DNA of 44,964 bases from contig JAFDVU010000038.1 in the NCBI GenBank assembly GCA_018268835.1, positions 1-44,964 of the forward strand. Reading direction: 5' to 3'. Positions 1-8,604 of the stretch are shown here, piece by piece. The first letter of the stretch is position 1. Every line of letters starts with the position of its first letter. Under the pieces are notes generated by a model. The model was not told the origin of the DNA and searched no databases. It saw nothing but the letters and a program-made list of their open reading frames with translations. The DNA comes from Acidobacteriota bacterium. GTDB lineage: Bacteria > Acidobacteriota > Terriglobia > Bryobacterales > Bryobacteraceae. The translations under genes were made by a program, and so were the position numbers.

Positions 1-318
1 CCCAACCTCTGGGCCGATCCCAAGACCGCGCTTGCCGGCTTCCAGGAAACCATGGCGGGCCAGACCGGCAGCCGCAACTCGCTGCGCGGCGACGGCTATT
101 TCGATATCGACACCGGCGTCTACAAGAACTTCACCATGCCCTGGAGCGAGAAGCAGCACCTCCAGTTCCGCTGGGAAGCCTACAACGTCACCAACACCGT
201 GCGCTTCGATCCGACCTCGGCGAACCTCAGCCTGACATCGACCGCTAAGTTCGGCCAGTTGACCGGCCTTCTCGGTAACCCGCGGCAGATGGAGTTCGCG
301 CTACGTTACACCTTCTAA
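1..318 (+). CDS. Oar-type TonB-dependent receptor, C-terminal end (partial)
   Basis: This is the last 105 codons of an outer-membrane receptor whose start lies before the window. It is open from base 1 in the frame that ends at the TAA at 316-318. It ends in alternating beta-strand residues closing with FALRYTF, the terminal aromatic expected of an outer-membrane barrel recognised by the Bam machinery. By hand alignment it matches the end of the next gene (618-4310) at 95 of 105 residues, so the two are recent tandem paralogs. It lacks any visible plug or N-terminal domain because it is cut by the window edge. The family imports or binds large substrates at the outer membrane; the ligand cannot be told from this piece. 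Confidence 0.9.
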   Translation, partial: PNLWADPKTALAGFQETMAGQTGSRNSLRGDGYFDIDTGVYKNFTMPWSEKQHLQFRWEAYNVTNTVRFDPTSANLSLTSTAKFGQLTGLLGNPRQMEFALRYTF

Positions 319-340
319 TTTAGTTCCGGTAGTCCACAAT

Positions 341-370
341 AGGGCAGGCCTCCCCCGGCCTGCCCTTCTT
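341..370 (+). terminator. Rho-independent-type terminator after the partial receptor gene
   Basis: A perfect 10-bp stem (AGGGCAGGCC at 341-350 with GGCCTGCCCT at 357-366) around a six-base loop, followed by a short T-rich stretch. It sits 23 bases after the stop codon. A near-identical hairpin follows the next receptor gene, so the terminator was carried along in the duplication. Confidence 0.75.
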
Positions 371-540
371 CCAGACACCTCCAGGAATCCTCACCATCGG
401 CCTCTCTGCATGAGGCTGATCGCTCCCGCAGGAGTAACCCGCGCCGCCGCCGTCCGCCTGGCCGCGTCCGGGCATCCCATTCTTTCGGATCTTTCGGGCA
501 TTCGGCGACCGCCTGCGCCGGCCTGGGTGTATACTAATTG

Positions 541-568
541 GAATTTCAGACCATATTCACTGAAATTC
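541..568. promoter_or_regulatory. Perfect inverted repeat upstream of the receptor gene, possible operator
   Basis: GAATTTCAG at 541-549 is mirrored exactly by CTGAAATTC at 560-568 with a ten-base AT-rich spacer. It lies just after a possible -10 box (TATACT, 530-535) and about 50 bases before the ATG at 618. No convincing -35 box is visible. The position suits a repressor operator at the transcription start, or a hairpin in the leader. A second small hairpin (GCTCG/CGAGC, 585-597) lies between it and the start codon. The rest of 371-617 shows no gene. Confidence 0.4.
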
Positions 569-617
569 TGATTGCGGAGTAGTTGCTCGGGGCGAGCCTA
601 CTGAACGAGGTTACGAA

Positions 618-3600
618 ATGAAGAGACTCTTCGCGATATTTGCGATTGGTGTGCTTGCAGCCGCCGCGCTGTTTGGCCAGACCACCAGCATCACCGGAAC
701 CGTGACAGACCCCTCAGGCGCGGTCATACCCAATGCCACGATTACCGTGACAAATACGGAGACCGCCGCAAAGCGCTCGGATACGGCCGATGCGCAGGGG
801 CGCTACACCATTTCGCAGGTGCCGCCGGGCACTTATGCCCTTGTGGCGCAGGCCGCCGGGTTCGCCGAAATGTCCATTCAGGGCATTCAACTGTTGGTGA
901 ACGTACCGGCCACGGTGAACGTCAAGTTCGAAAAGGTCGGCTCTACTGCGACCGCGGTGGAGGTGGAAGCGAGCGCGGTCCAGATCAACACCGTCGATGC
1001 TTCGCTCGGCAACGTGATCACGTCCCAGGCAATCGTCGAGTTGCCTTCTTACGCCCGCAACGTGGCGAATCTGCTCACCTTCCAGCCCGGCGTGGCCTAC
1101 TTCGGCGGCAGCGACAACCGCAACGGCTCGGTCAACGGAGGTCGTTCCGACCAGTCCAACATCACCCTCGATGGCGCCGACGTCAACTCTCAGTCCGACC
1201 GCGCCGCGTTCACCTCGATCCTGCGCGTGACGCCGGATTCGGTGGAAGAGTTCCGCACCACCACCACCAACGGCGGCGCCGATGCCGGCCGCGGTTCCGG
1301 CGCCGATATCGTCCTGATCACCCGCTCGGGCACGAACGACTTCCACGGTTCGCTTTACGAGTACCGCCGCGGCACCGAGACCGCCGCCAACAGCTTCTTC
1401 AACAACCGCAACGGTGTCGCGCGCGCTCCGCTGCTGATCAACCTCTTCGGCGTGTCCGTGGGCGGGCCCATCAAGCGCAACAAGGCGTTCTTCTTCGTGA
1501 ACTACGAAGGCCGCCGCGACGCCAGTTCCACCAGCGTCAATCGCAATGTCCCAACGGAAAACCTGAAGCAGGGCATCGTCACCTTCCGCAACGCGGCCGG
1601 CGTGGTCACCACCATGGGACCGACCGAGATCAAGGCCGCCGACCCCCTCGGCGTCGGCGTCAACGCGGCCGCGCTCTCGGTCCTCAAGCAATATCCGGTG
1701 GCCAACAACTCCTCCCTCGGCGACGGCCTGAACTTTACCGGCTACACATTTAACGCGCCGATCCACAGCAAACAGGACACCTATACCGCCAAGCTCGACT
1801 ACAAGCTCGACGCGAGCGGCAAACACTCACTCTTCTGGCGCGGCAACCTGCAAAACGACCACGCCGCCGGCACTCCGCAGTTCCCCGGAGCGGCGCCCAA
1901 CACCACCACCCTGTCCAACAACAAGGGCATGGCCACCGGCATCACCTCCGTGCTGAAATCGAACCTGGTCAGCACGTTCCGCTACGGCTTGACCCGTCAG
2001 GGCGGAGAGACGAGCGGGATCTTGAGCGGCAATTTCGTTACCTTCCGCAATATCGACCCGATCAGCGGCACCAACACATCGCTGAAACGCACCATCCCCG
2101 TGCACAGCTTCACCGAAGATCTGGCCTGGAGCAAGGGCGCCCACGACCTGAAGTTCGGCGCCGTGGTGCGCCTGATCTCCAACCAGTCGGTGGACTACTC
2201 CCGTGCGTTCAGCTCCGCGACAACCAACGCTTCCGTAATCAAGGGCAGCGGCAGCGACCTCATTCCCGCGGGCCTCAGCCTGCTGAAGGGCGACACCACC
2301 AGTTATGAATACGCCATGGTGGCGGCGCTCGGCATCGTCACCTCGGCGACGGCCAACTACAACAACCTGGTGGATGGAACGATCATTCCGCCCGGCTCCC
2401 CGGTGGTGCGCAACTTCGTAAACCGCGAGGGCGAGTTGTATGCGCAGGATTCGTGGCGCATCAAGCGCAACTTCACCGTCAGCTACGGGCTGCGCCTCTC
2501 CATCATGCCTCCGGTGCACGAGGCCAACGGCCAGCAGCTTTCGAGCAACATCCCGATCGGCCAGTGGATGGACGCACGGGGAGCGCTCGCCGACCAGGGC
2601 TTGTCCAATCAGTCTGCCGGGTTCATCTCCTACGCGCCGAACGGCCGGCCGTACTACCCGCAACACAACAACTGGCAGCCGCGTCTCGGTATCGCCTACT
2701 CGCCGAACGGGACGAGCGGTCTCTCCAGGTTCCTTTTCGGCGAAGGCAAGACTTCCATCCGCGCCGGCGCGGGCATGTACTATGACCTGATCGGCCAGCC
2801 TCTGGCCGGGTTTATCGGAGCCAACTCCTACGGTCTGTCGACTTCGCTTTCCACACCGCCCAACGTCTACACATCGTCCCAGTTGCCGCGTTACGTGGGC
2901 TTCAACCAGATCCCATCGGCTCCCAGCGCGCCGCTGTTCTACCAGCCGGCACCCAAACCGACCTTCCCGGTGTCGTATCCCAACGCGTTCGCCATCACCA
3001 GTTCGCTTGACGACCGCCTGAAGGCGCCCTACACCATGAACCTCAACTTCAGCATCGCGCGCGAGTTCGGCCGCGGCTGGTTCGTGCAAGCCTCCTACGT
3101 CGGACGCCTTTCGCGCCACAACCTCGTGCAGCGCGATCTCGCCATGCCGACCAATCTGCGCGATCCCCAGTCGGGCCAGACCTACTTCCAGGCCATGACG
3201 CAGCTTGCCCAGTTGATCGACTTCCAGGGTGTGAAGATTCCCAACCTGCCCAAGATTCCGTTCTTCGAGAACTTCTGGGGCAAGGCCGCCGGCAACGGCC
3301 TGACGGCCACCCAGGTGATCGCACAGGACTACGTCTACTACACCAACCCGGGCGATTTCACCAGCACCCTGAGCGACATTGACAACGGCCAGAGCTGTAA
3401 CGCCGACGGGCTTTCCACTTTCGGCTCCAGCGGTATCGTTTCGAGCGTCGGGTGCAACAAGCTGGGGCCGTACTCGATGTGGAGTTCGCAGTACTCGGCG
3501 CTCAACGCATGGTCCTCGCTCGGCTCCGGCGCCTACCACGCCATGCAGTGGACGGTGTCCAAGCGCCTCACTTCGGACGTGATGATGACGCTCAACTACA

Positions 3601-4310
3601 CGATGTCGAAGTCGCTCGACATCGGTTCGCAGTCGGAGAGCGCGGCAGCTTACGCGGGCGGCTTCATGGTCAATTCGTGGAACGCCCAGCAACTGCGCGC
3701 GCCCTCCAATTACGACGCCCTCCATCAGGCCAACGCTTACTTCGTCTATCTGGTGCCGTTCGGACGCGGCCGCCGTTTCGGCTCCAGCATGAACCGGGCG
3801 CTGGACGCGATCGTCGGCGGATGGGAGATCTCCGGAACCTGGCGTCAGACCTCCGGCCTGCCCTTCTCCGTGAGCGACGGCAGCCGCTGGGCCACCAACT
3901 GGCAACTGAGCACCTACGCCACGCCGAACGGCATCCCGATTCCGGCTGTCACCAGCCAGCATCTCGCTCCGGCCGTTTCGGGCGCCGCCGCACCCAACTT
4001 GTGGGCCAATCCCACCACCGCGCTAGCCTCCTTCCAGGAAACGATGCCCGGCCAGACCGGAAGCCGCAATTCGCTGCGCGGCGACGGCTACTTCAACCTC
4101 GACAGCGGTGTGTATAAGAACTTCACCATGCCCTGGAGCGAGAAACAGCACCTCCAGTTCCGCTGGGAAGCCTACAACGTCACCAACACCGTCCGCTTCG
4201 ATCCGACCTCGGCCAACCTCAGCCTTACCTCGACCGCCAAGTTCGGCCAGTTGACGGGCACGCTGGGCAGCCCGCGGCAGATGCAGTTCGCACTCCGTTA
4301 CACTTTCTGA
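618..4310 (+). CDS. Oar-type TonB-dependent receptor with carboxypeptidase-regulatory domain
   Basis: A complete 1230-residue outer-membrane protein. Residues 1-20 form a signal peptide ending near ALFGQ. Residues about 21-107 are a carboxypeptidase-regulatory-like beta-sandwich (ITGTVTDPSGAVIPNATITV, then GRYTISQVPPGTYAL). A plug domain follows (roughly 110-240, with NVTLDG-like SNITLDGADVNSQSD), and the remainder is a long beta-barrel ending in LRYTF. Proteins of this build are abundant in Acidobacteriota and resemble Oar of Myxococcus; they are thought to be TonB-dependent transporters of large ligands. The ATG at 618 has GAGG nine bases upstream. It is a tandem paralog of the preceding partial gene and is followed by a strong terminator, so it is probably transcribed alone. 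The substrate is not deducible; the peptidase gene next door only hints at peptides. Confidence 0.93.
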   Translation: MKRLFAIFAIGVLAAAALFGQTTSITGTVTDPSGAVIPNATITVTNTETAAKRSDTADAQGRYTISQVPPGTYALVAQAAGFAEMSIQGIQLLVNVPATVNVKFEKVGSTATAVEVEASAVQINTVDASLGNVITSQAIVELPSYARNVANLLTFQPGVAYFGGSDNRNGSVNGGRSDQSNITLDGADVNSQSDRAAFTSILRVTPDSVEEFRTTTTNGGADAGRGSGADIVLITRSGTNDFHGSLYEYRRGTETAANSFFNNRNGVARAPLLINLFGVSVGGPIKRNKAFFFVNYEGRRDASSTSVNRNVPTENLKQGIVTFRNAAGVVTTMGPTEIKAADPLGVGVNAAALSVLKQYPVANNSSLGDGLNFTGYTFNAPIHSKQDTYTAKLDYKLDASGKHSLFWRGNLQNDHAAGTPQFPGAAPNTTTLSNNKGMATGITSVLKSNLVSTFRYGLTRQGGETSGILSGNFVTFRNIDPISGTNTSLKRTIPVHSFTEDLAWSKGAHDLKFGAVVRLISNQSVDYSRAFSSATTNASVIKGSGSDLIPAGLSLLKGDTTSYEYAMVAALGIVTSATANYNNLVDGTIIPPGSPVVRNFVNREGELYAQDSWRIKRNFTVSYGLRLSIMPPVHEANGQQLSSNIPIGQWMDARGALADQGLSNQSAGFISYAPNGRPYYPQHNNWQPRLGIAYSPNGTSGLSRFLFGEGKTSIRAGAGMYYDLIGQPLAGFIGANSYGLSTSLSTPPNVYTSSQLPRYVGFNQIPSAPSAPLFYQPAPKPTFPVSYPNAFAITSSLDDRLKAPYTMNLNFSIAREFGRGWFVQASYVGRLSRHNLVQRDLAMPTNLRDPQSGQTYFQAMTQLAQLIDFQGVKIPNLPKIPFFENFWGKAAGNGLTATQVIAQDYVYYTNPGDFTSTLSDIDNGQSCNADGLSTFGSSGIVSSVGCNKLGPYSMWSSQYSALNAWSSLGSGAYHAMQWTVSKRLTSDVMMTLNYTMSKSLDIGSQSESAAAYAGGFMVNSWNAQQLRAPSNYDALHQANAYFVYLVPFGRGRRFGSSMNRALDAIVGGWEISGTWRQTSGLPFSVSDGSRWATNWQLSTYATPNGIPIPAVTSQHLAPAVSGAAAPNLWANPTTALASFQETMPGQTGSRNSLRGDGYFNLDSGVYKNFTMPWSEKQHLQFRWEAYNVTNTVRFDPTSANLSLTSTAKFGQLTGTLGSPRQMQFALRYTF

Positions 4311-4328
4311 TCCCGGTAGTCCAACACC

Positions 4329-4357
4329 AGGGCAGGCCTCCCCGGCCTGCCCTTTTT
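4329..4357 (+). terminator. Rho-independent terminator after the receptor gene
   Basis: A 10-bp stem AGGGCAGGCC (4329-4338) with GGCCTGCCCT (4344-4353), five-base loop, then a run of T. It separates the receptor from the S9 peptidase gene that begins at 4378. Confidence 0.85.
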
Positions 4358-4377
4358 CCAGGTACACTCAACCTTTC

Positions 4378-6444
4378 ATGACTCACCGAATTGCCGTCCT
4401 GCTCGCCTCTGCCGCCCTGGTCTTCGCCCAGACGCCGGCCAAACGCCTCCTCAAGATCGACGACATGCACCGCTTCCACACCGTCGGCGATCCGCAGATC
4501 TCGCCCGACGGCAAGTGGGTCGCCTACACCGTGGGCACGGTCGACGCCGCGGCCGATAAGAGCGATACCGATGTCTGGATGGTGAGTTGGGACGGCGCCC
4601 AGCACCTCCGCCTCACCACCAGCACCGACGCCGAGAGCGCCCCCCGCTGGAGTCCCGACAACCGCTACCTGGCCTTCACTTCCAGCCGCCCCGGCAAGGC
4701 CAAGGGCAACCAGGTCTGGCTGCTCGACCGTAACGGCGGCGAAGCCCAGCAGCTTACCGATTTCAAGGGACGCCTCAGCAGCTACGAATGGTCGCCCGAT
4801 TCGAAGAAGCTGCTGGTGATGATCGCCGACCCCGACCCCAACAACCCCGAGGAGGGCGCCGCCGGCGGCGCGGGACGCGGCTCCGCCGGCGGAGCCAACG
4901 CGCCCGCGCCCAAGCCCATCGTCATCGACCGCTACAAGTTCAAGCAGGACGTGCAGGGCTACCTCAACCAGCCCGCCCCGCGCATCTACGTCTACGATAT
5001 CGCCGCGAAGAAACTCGACGCCCTGACCGAATCCGCCATGGAAGCCGCCGCGCCCACCTGGTCGCCGGACGGGCAGCGGATCGCCTTCCTCGCGCGCACC
5101 GGCAAGGACGCCGATCGCTACAACACCACCAACCTGTTCGTCATGGAAGCCCGCGCCGGCGCGGCGCCGAAACAACTCACCACCTATGACGGCATCTCGG
5201 CCAACGCCTCGCGCGGCCGCCCCGAGTGGAGCCCGGACGGCAGACTGCTGGTCTACCTGCAGAGCACCGGCGCCAGGCAGGGCGCTTACAACATGAACCG
5301 CCTGGCCGTGGTCTCCGCCGACGGCGGCGCGCCACGCATCCTCGCCGGCAGCCTCGATCGCGGCGTCTCCGCTCCGCGGTTCACGCGCGACGGATCCGCC
5401 ATCCTCGCCCTTGTCGCCGACGACCGCTCCGAATACCTCGCGCGCATCCCCGCTTCCGGCGGCGACGTCCAGCGCGTCACCCGCGGCGCCAACGTGATCG
5501 GCGCGCTCGCGCAGGGCAGCGACGGCCGCCTCGCCGCGCTCTACGCCGACGACGGCAAAACCCCGGAAGTCTATGCCATCGAAAACGGCTCTCCACGAGC
5601 CCTCACCCACCACAACGACGGCCTGCTCGCCGAACTGAAGCTGGGCGCCACCGAGGATTTCAGTTGCAGGGCCAAGGACGGCAACGAAGTCCACGGCCTC
5701 ATGGTCAAGCCGCCCGACTACGTCGCGGGCAAGCGCTACCCCACGCTGCTGCGCATTCACGGCGGCCCCAACGGGCAGGATGCGCACTCCTTCAACTTCG
5801 AGCGCCAGTTGTTCGCCGCCAACGGCTATGTCGTGCTGGCGGTGAATTACCGCGGCAGCTCCGGCCGAGGCGAGAAGTATCAGGTCGCTATCTCCGCCGA
5901 TTGGGGCGATAAGGAAGTGCTCGATCTCCAGGCCGCGGTGGACCACGCCATCGCCGCCGGCGTCGCCGATCCCGAGAAACTCGGCGTCGGCGGCTGGAGT
6001 TACGGCGGCATCCTCACCGACGCCATGATCGCCAAAGACCAGCGGTTCAAGGCAGCCACCAGCGGCGCCGGAACCGCCTTCCCCCTCGCTCTCTACGGCG
6101 TGGACCAGTACATCCTGCAATACGACAACGAAATCGGCCCGCCATGGAAGGTGGGGATGGAGCCGTGGATCCGGATCTCCTACCCCTTCCTTCACGCCGA
6201 CCGCATCAAGACTCCAACCCTCTTCCTCGGCGGCGAGAAGGATTTCAACGTTCCCCTCCTGGGCGGCGAGGAGATGTACCAGGCCCTGCGCAGCCTTGGC
6301 GTCCCCACCCAGTTAATCGTGTATCCCGGACAGTTCCACGGCATCACCCGGCCCAGTTATCAGAAGGACCGCATGGAACGTTATCTGGCCTGGTACGCGA
6401 AGTATCTCAAGGGCGGAGACGCCGCCCCCGCAATCGCGCAGTAA
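4378..6444 (+). CDS. Exported S9 family prolyl-oligopeptidase-type peptidase
   Basis: A 688-residue serine peptidase. Residues 1-17 are a signal peptide (cleavage near VFAQ), so it acts outside the cytoplasm. Residues about 30-400 hold repeated WSPDG-like motifs of a TolB/DPP-IV-type beta-propeller. The C-terminal alpha/beta-hydrolase domain has the nucleophile elbow GGWSYGG with Ser541, Asp622 in EKDFNVP and His654 in GQFHGI, a complete catalytic triad. The oxyanion-side HGGPN motif is present near residue 461. A glycine/alanine-rich linker (about 161-180) interrupts the propeller. The family cleaves oligopeptides, often dipeptides or acylated residues from the N-terminus. No clear ribosome site precedes the ATG, and the upstream terminator suggests its own promoter, or that the transcript starts very close to the ATG. 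A second relative lies at 20741-22657. Confidence 0.93.
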   Translation: MTHRIAVLLASAALVFAQTPAKRLLKIDDMHRFHTVGDPQISPDGKWVAYTVGTVDAAADKSDTDVWMVSWDGAQHLRLTTSTDAESAPRWSPDNRYLAFTSSRPGKAKGNQVWLLDRNGGEAQQLTDFKGRLSSYEWSPDSKKLLVMIADPDPNNPEEGAAGGAGRGSAGGANAPAPKPIVIDRYKFKQDVQGYLNQPAPRIYVYDIAAKKLDALTESAMEAAAPTWSPDGQRIAFLARTGKDADRYNTTNLFVMEARAGAAPKQLTTYDGISANASRGRPEWSPDGRLLVYLQSTGARQGAYNMNRLAVVSADGGAPRILAGSLDRGVSAPRFTRDGSAILALVADDRSEYLARIPASGGDVQRVTRGANVIGALAQGSDGRLAALYADDGKTPEVYAIENGSPRALTHHNDGLLAELKLGATEDFSCRAKDGNEVHGLMVKPPDYVAGKRYPTLLRIHGGPNGQDAHSFNFERQLFAANGYVVLAVNYRGSSGRGEKYQVAISADWGDKEVLDLQAAVDHAIAAGVADPEKLGVGGWSYGGILTDAMIAKDQRFKAATSGAGTAFPLALYGVDQYILQYDNEIGPPWKVGMEPWIRISYPFLHADRIKTPTLFLGGEKDFNVPLLGGEEMYQALRSLGVPTQLIVYPGQFHGITRPSYQKDRMERYLAWYAKYLKGGDAAPAIAQ

Positions 6445-6605
6445 CTCGTACTCCCGAGCATCGAGGTGGTACTTTCGAATACTGTGCGGCGATTTTCGAC
6501 ATTGCCCCCCCCTACTTCTGGCCTACACTGTCAGCGTCAAGATTGGTTTGGTTCCTGTGGATTAGGCTCATCCAACATAGTTGACAAAACGGAAAGGGAG
6601 GAATC

Positions 6606-7487
6606 GTGTCAAGAAACATCAGCCTAACCGTCGTTCTCGGATTCGTGACTATGGCCAACAGCGCTCGTGCGACACCGAAGATTACAGTCGAGTCACCGTT
6701 ACAGTGGCTCCAAATTGTATCCAGCGAAGATCCGGCATTCACTTCGAGAATTGATGCCGTGATAGGGCCCACAGCGCGAAGCGCCATCGCGAGCGTGTTG
6801 CCCTACTCTGTCGTGGTGACGAATACGGGCTCACAGTCGCTCGCTGGTATCGCCATACGCTTCAGGCTTGATTTCGGCCAGCGTGCTGTAAATCGCGACT
6901 TCTTCTACCACTCTTTCAGCCAACCCGAGAGTCCGGTTTTGCCGGGAGGCCAGAGTCGTGTTTTTACCCCACTCAAAACCGCCAACGCGGTGGCCGCTCA
7001 GGCAACCCGCACACAGATGTCCGCGGGTCAAGGAGCCGGCGCGTCACCCGGTCCCACGAACCCGGCTAGCGAGTTTACTGCGATGCAGGCGCTTGCGTCG
7101 GCAGAGCAGATCACTATCACGATTGATCTCGCCGTGGCCGCTGATGGGAAGATAGCCGGTCCCGATCAGGCTCTTACCGTCAAGCGTCTTTCGGAAGACC
7201 TTTCGGCGTACTCTGCCATGCGGGCTGAGTGTTTGACTCGGCTTGCGAGTGGCGAGTCAGACTCCTCCATCCAGGCATGGCTGGAACCGCTAGCCACGCA
7301 GAGGGTATTCCGGGATCCCTCAACGGGTTTCGGCAACCGTTATATCGATACGCAGAAGATGGTCGCCAGTGGCTGGTTGGCCGATCTGACGGCCGGAAGA
7401 CGCACGAAATTGCTCACCTTCCTGACCATGGCCAAGCCGGAAATCATCTACCCCATGGTTGGGACGCTGAGAGGAGGCCTTCGATGA
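6606..7487 (+). CDS. Exported protein of unknown function
   Basis: A 293-residue protein I do not recognise. It uses GTG, chosen because GGGAGGAATC sits directly before it. An N-terminal hydrophobic stretch ending near NSARA suggests export. Residues about 75-90 (YSVVVTNTGSQSLAGIAIRF) look like a strand-rich domain of the kind found in secreted beta-sandwich modules. Residues 130-165 are rich in Ala, Gly, Ser and Pro and look flexible. It overlaps the next gene by four bases (ATGA), so the two are probably translated together. TTGACA at 6581-6586 resembles a -35 box, but no -10 is correctly placed before the start. Codon choice is visibly less biased toward third-position G/C than in flanking genes, which suggests recent acquisition. 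The spacer 6445-6605 has a run of eight C bases near 6506 and no gene. Confidence 0.75.
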   Translation: MSRNISLTVVLGFVTMANSARATPKITVESPLQWLQIVSSEDPAFTSRIDAVIGPTARSAIASVLPYSVVVTNTGSQSLAGIAIRFRLDFGQRAVNRDFFYHSFSQPESPVLPGGQSRVFTPLKTANAVAAQATRTQMSAGQGAGASPGPTNPASEFTAMQALASAEQITITIDLAVAADGKIAGPDQALTVKRLSEDLSAYSAMRAECLTRLASGESDSSIQAWLEPLATQRVFRDPSTGFGNRYIDTQKMVASGWLADLTAGRRTKLLTFLTMAKPEIIYPMVGTLRGGLR

Positions 7488-7912
7488 AGATCTTGCCGCT
7501 GCTTCTTCTTGCATTCACCGTGGTTACGGCGAGTGCCCAGGATCACTTTTGGGACGAAGTCAGCACGTCCCAAGGAATCCCATGCAGCTACAGTAACGTT
7601 TCCGGTCAAACCTCAGGTGGCGATATCGGATGTTGGGCCTGGGCGAGTTGCTACAACGCCGCACAACTGGACGTCTCGTGGTATCAGCAATGGTCGTGTT
7701 CGAGCGGGAACTATGTCGTAGCGGGCGGCTATTCCGACTTTGACACGGCCTTTGGCTGGGATTATCTCTGGGATACCTGGCGGGCATATAACGCGGGTGT
7801 CACCGCTGGCGGAAACGCAGTCGTATATACACTCCAGCAGGGTGGCCTCTGGCTCATAAGGTCCTTCAAGGGGTTGGGACAACCAGGACTGCGAAGGAGG
7901 CTCGTCGTATAG
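7484..7912 (+). CDS. Small exported cysteine-containing protein, apparently frameshifted near its end
   Basis: The ATG at 7484 overlaps the previous stop and has GAGGAGG ten bases upstream. The 142-residue product begins with a clear signal peptide (MKILPLLLLAFTVVTASAQ). The mature part is rich in Trp, Tyr and Cys (GCWAWASCYN at about 50-59) and has no family I can name; it faintly recalls papain-like folds around the Cys, but I see no matching His. The in-frame end (LRRRLVV) is out of character. In the +1 frame, from about 7875, the DNA reads WDNQDCEGGSSYSGPYNCAC before a TAG at 7935-7937, which fits the rest of the protein. The +1 frame is blocked by TAA at 7857-7859, so any shift lies between 7860 and 7877. 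This could be a sequencing error, a mutation, or frameshifting. Confidence 0.65.
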   Translation: MKILPLLLLAFTVVTASAQDHFWDEVSTSQGIPCSYSNVSGQTSGGDIGCWAWASCYNAAQLDVSWYQQWSCSSGNYVVAGGYSDFDTAFGWDYLWDTWRAYNAGVTAGGNAVVYTLQQGGLWLIRSFKGLGQPGLRRRLVV

Positions 7913-7959
7913 CGGACCGTACAACTGTGCCTGTTAGGTCGCTTGTTTCTAAGGAGGCT

Positions 7960-7989
7960 GGCCTGGGCACGTCACCGCGCGCCCAGGCC
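7960..7989. terminator. Hairpin between converging genes, possible terminator
   Basis: GGCCTGGGC (7960-7968) pairs perfectly with GCCCAGGCC (7981-7989) around a 12-base loop. It lies between the + strand secreted pair and the - strand gene that ends at 8136, so it could stop transcription from either side, although no T tract follows. The rest of 7938-8135 shows no convincing gene. Confidence 0.4.
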
Positions 7990-8135
7990 GGTCACGCATG
8001 CGACCCGGAGTTCCCGCGCAACGCCGCGCCGCCTCGCATCTGTAGCAAGGCTTCACCAACGTGGCAGCGCTCCCCGACCAGCAAGAACCGCACACCGTGG
8101 CACGCGTGTAGACCAGTGCCCCCCGAGCAGGAGAT

Positions 8136-8480
8136 CTACTTCACAACCTGCGCGTCGTGCTTCTGCCGGTAAATCTGCCGGCTCTCGCGATTCTGCTGCC
8201 GGTTGATCTTCGCCTTCTCCTGCGCCGTCAGTTTGCCGCCGTTGGCCTTGCGGTCCCGGCGCACTTCCTTGTTGATCCCGGCTTCGTTGTGCTCGATGCG
8301 AGCGGTCTCCTTCGGCGTCAACTGGCCCGAAGCCACACCCTGCGCAACGCGCTTCTGCTGGTTCTCCTCGCGCTGCCGGACCTTGCCTTCCTTGTGGTCC
8401 GGCGCCGGCGCGGTCTGCGCATACCCGGCAGGAACCAGCATCGCGGCTCCGATTATCGCGCTCAACCAAAACTTCTTCAT
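8136..8480 (-). CDS. Small exported, highly charged protein of unknown function
   Basis: A 114-residue protein. Residues 1-21 are a signal peptide (MKKFWLSAIIGAAMLVPAGYAQ). The mature protein is almost wholly charged or polar and predicted helical, with two related stretches: VASGQLTPKETARIEHNEAG and NGGKLTAQEKAKINRQQN. The repeated pattern (GxLTxxExAxIxxxxA/R) recalls short helix-loop-helix modules, but I see no full set of calcium-binding acids as in EF-hands. I have seen comparable uncharacterised proteins in Acidobacteriota and Proteobacteria, without an assigned job. The start is well supported: GGAGG lies about ten bases before the ATG. It stands alone, 124 bases downstream of the end of the polyferredoxin gene. 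Confidence 0.8.
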   Translation of the reverse strand: MKKFWLSAIIGAAMLVPAGYAQTAPAPDHKEGKVRQREENQQKRVAQGVASGQLTPKETARIEHNEAGINKEVRRDRKANGGKLTAQEKAKINRQQNRESRQIYRQKHDAQVVK

Positions 8481-8604
8481 CGTCTCTTCCTCCTTCGGTG
8501 ATTCCCGATCACCTACAATCGTGCAAACGCAACTCGCGCCCGGAGGTTGTGGCGAATTGAAAAAGCTTCACATTAAGGACTGTTAGCAATCGGGGAACTA
8601 CTTA

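Noticed and set aside
714..3962. Long open frames on the minus strand opposite the receptor gene (370 and 711 residues)
   Set aside because: They are mirror frames of a GC-rich real gene. The composition is Arg/Val/Gly-rich and no domain pattern is seen.
4225..6195. A 656-residue minus-strand frame opposite the S9 peptidase
   Set aside because: The plus-strand frame holds a complete peptidase with its catalytic triad; the other frame has no family motifs.
7927..8206. Possible small genes in the spacer after the secreted pair
   Set aside because: Arg/Pro/Ser-rich with no ribosome site; they overlap in different frames, as expected of chance frames.
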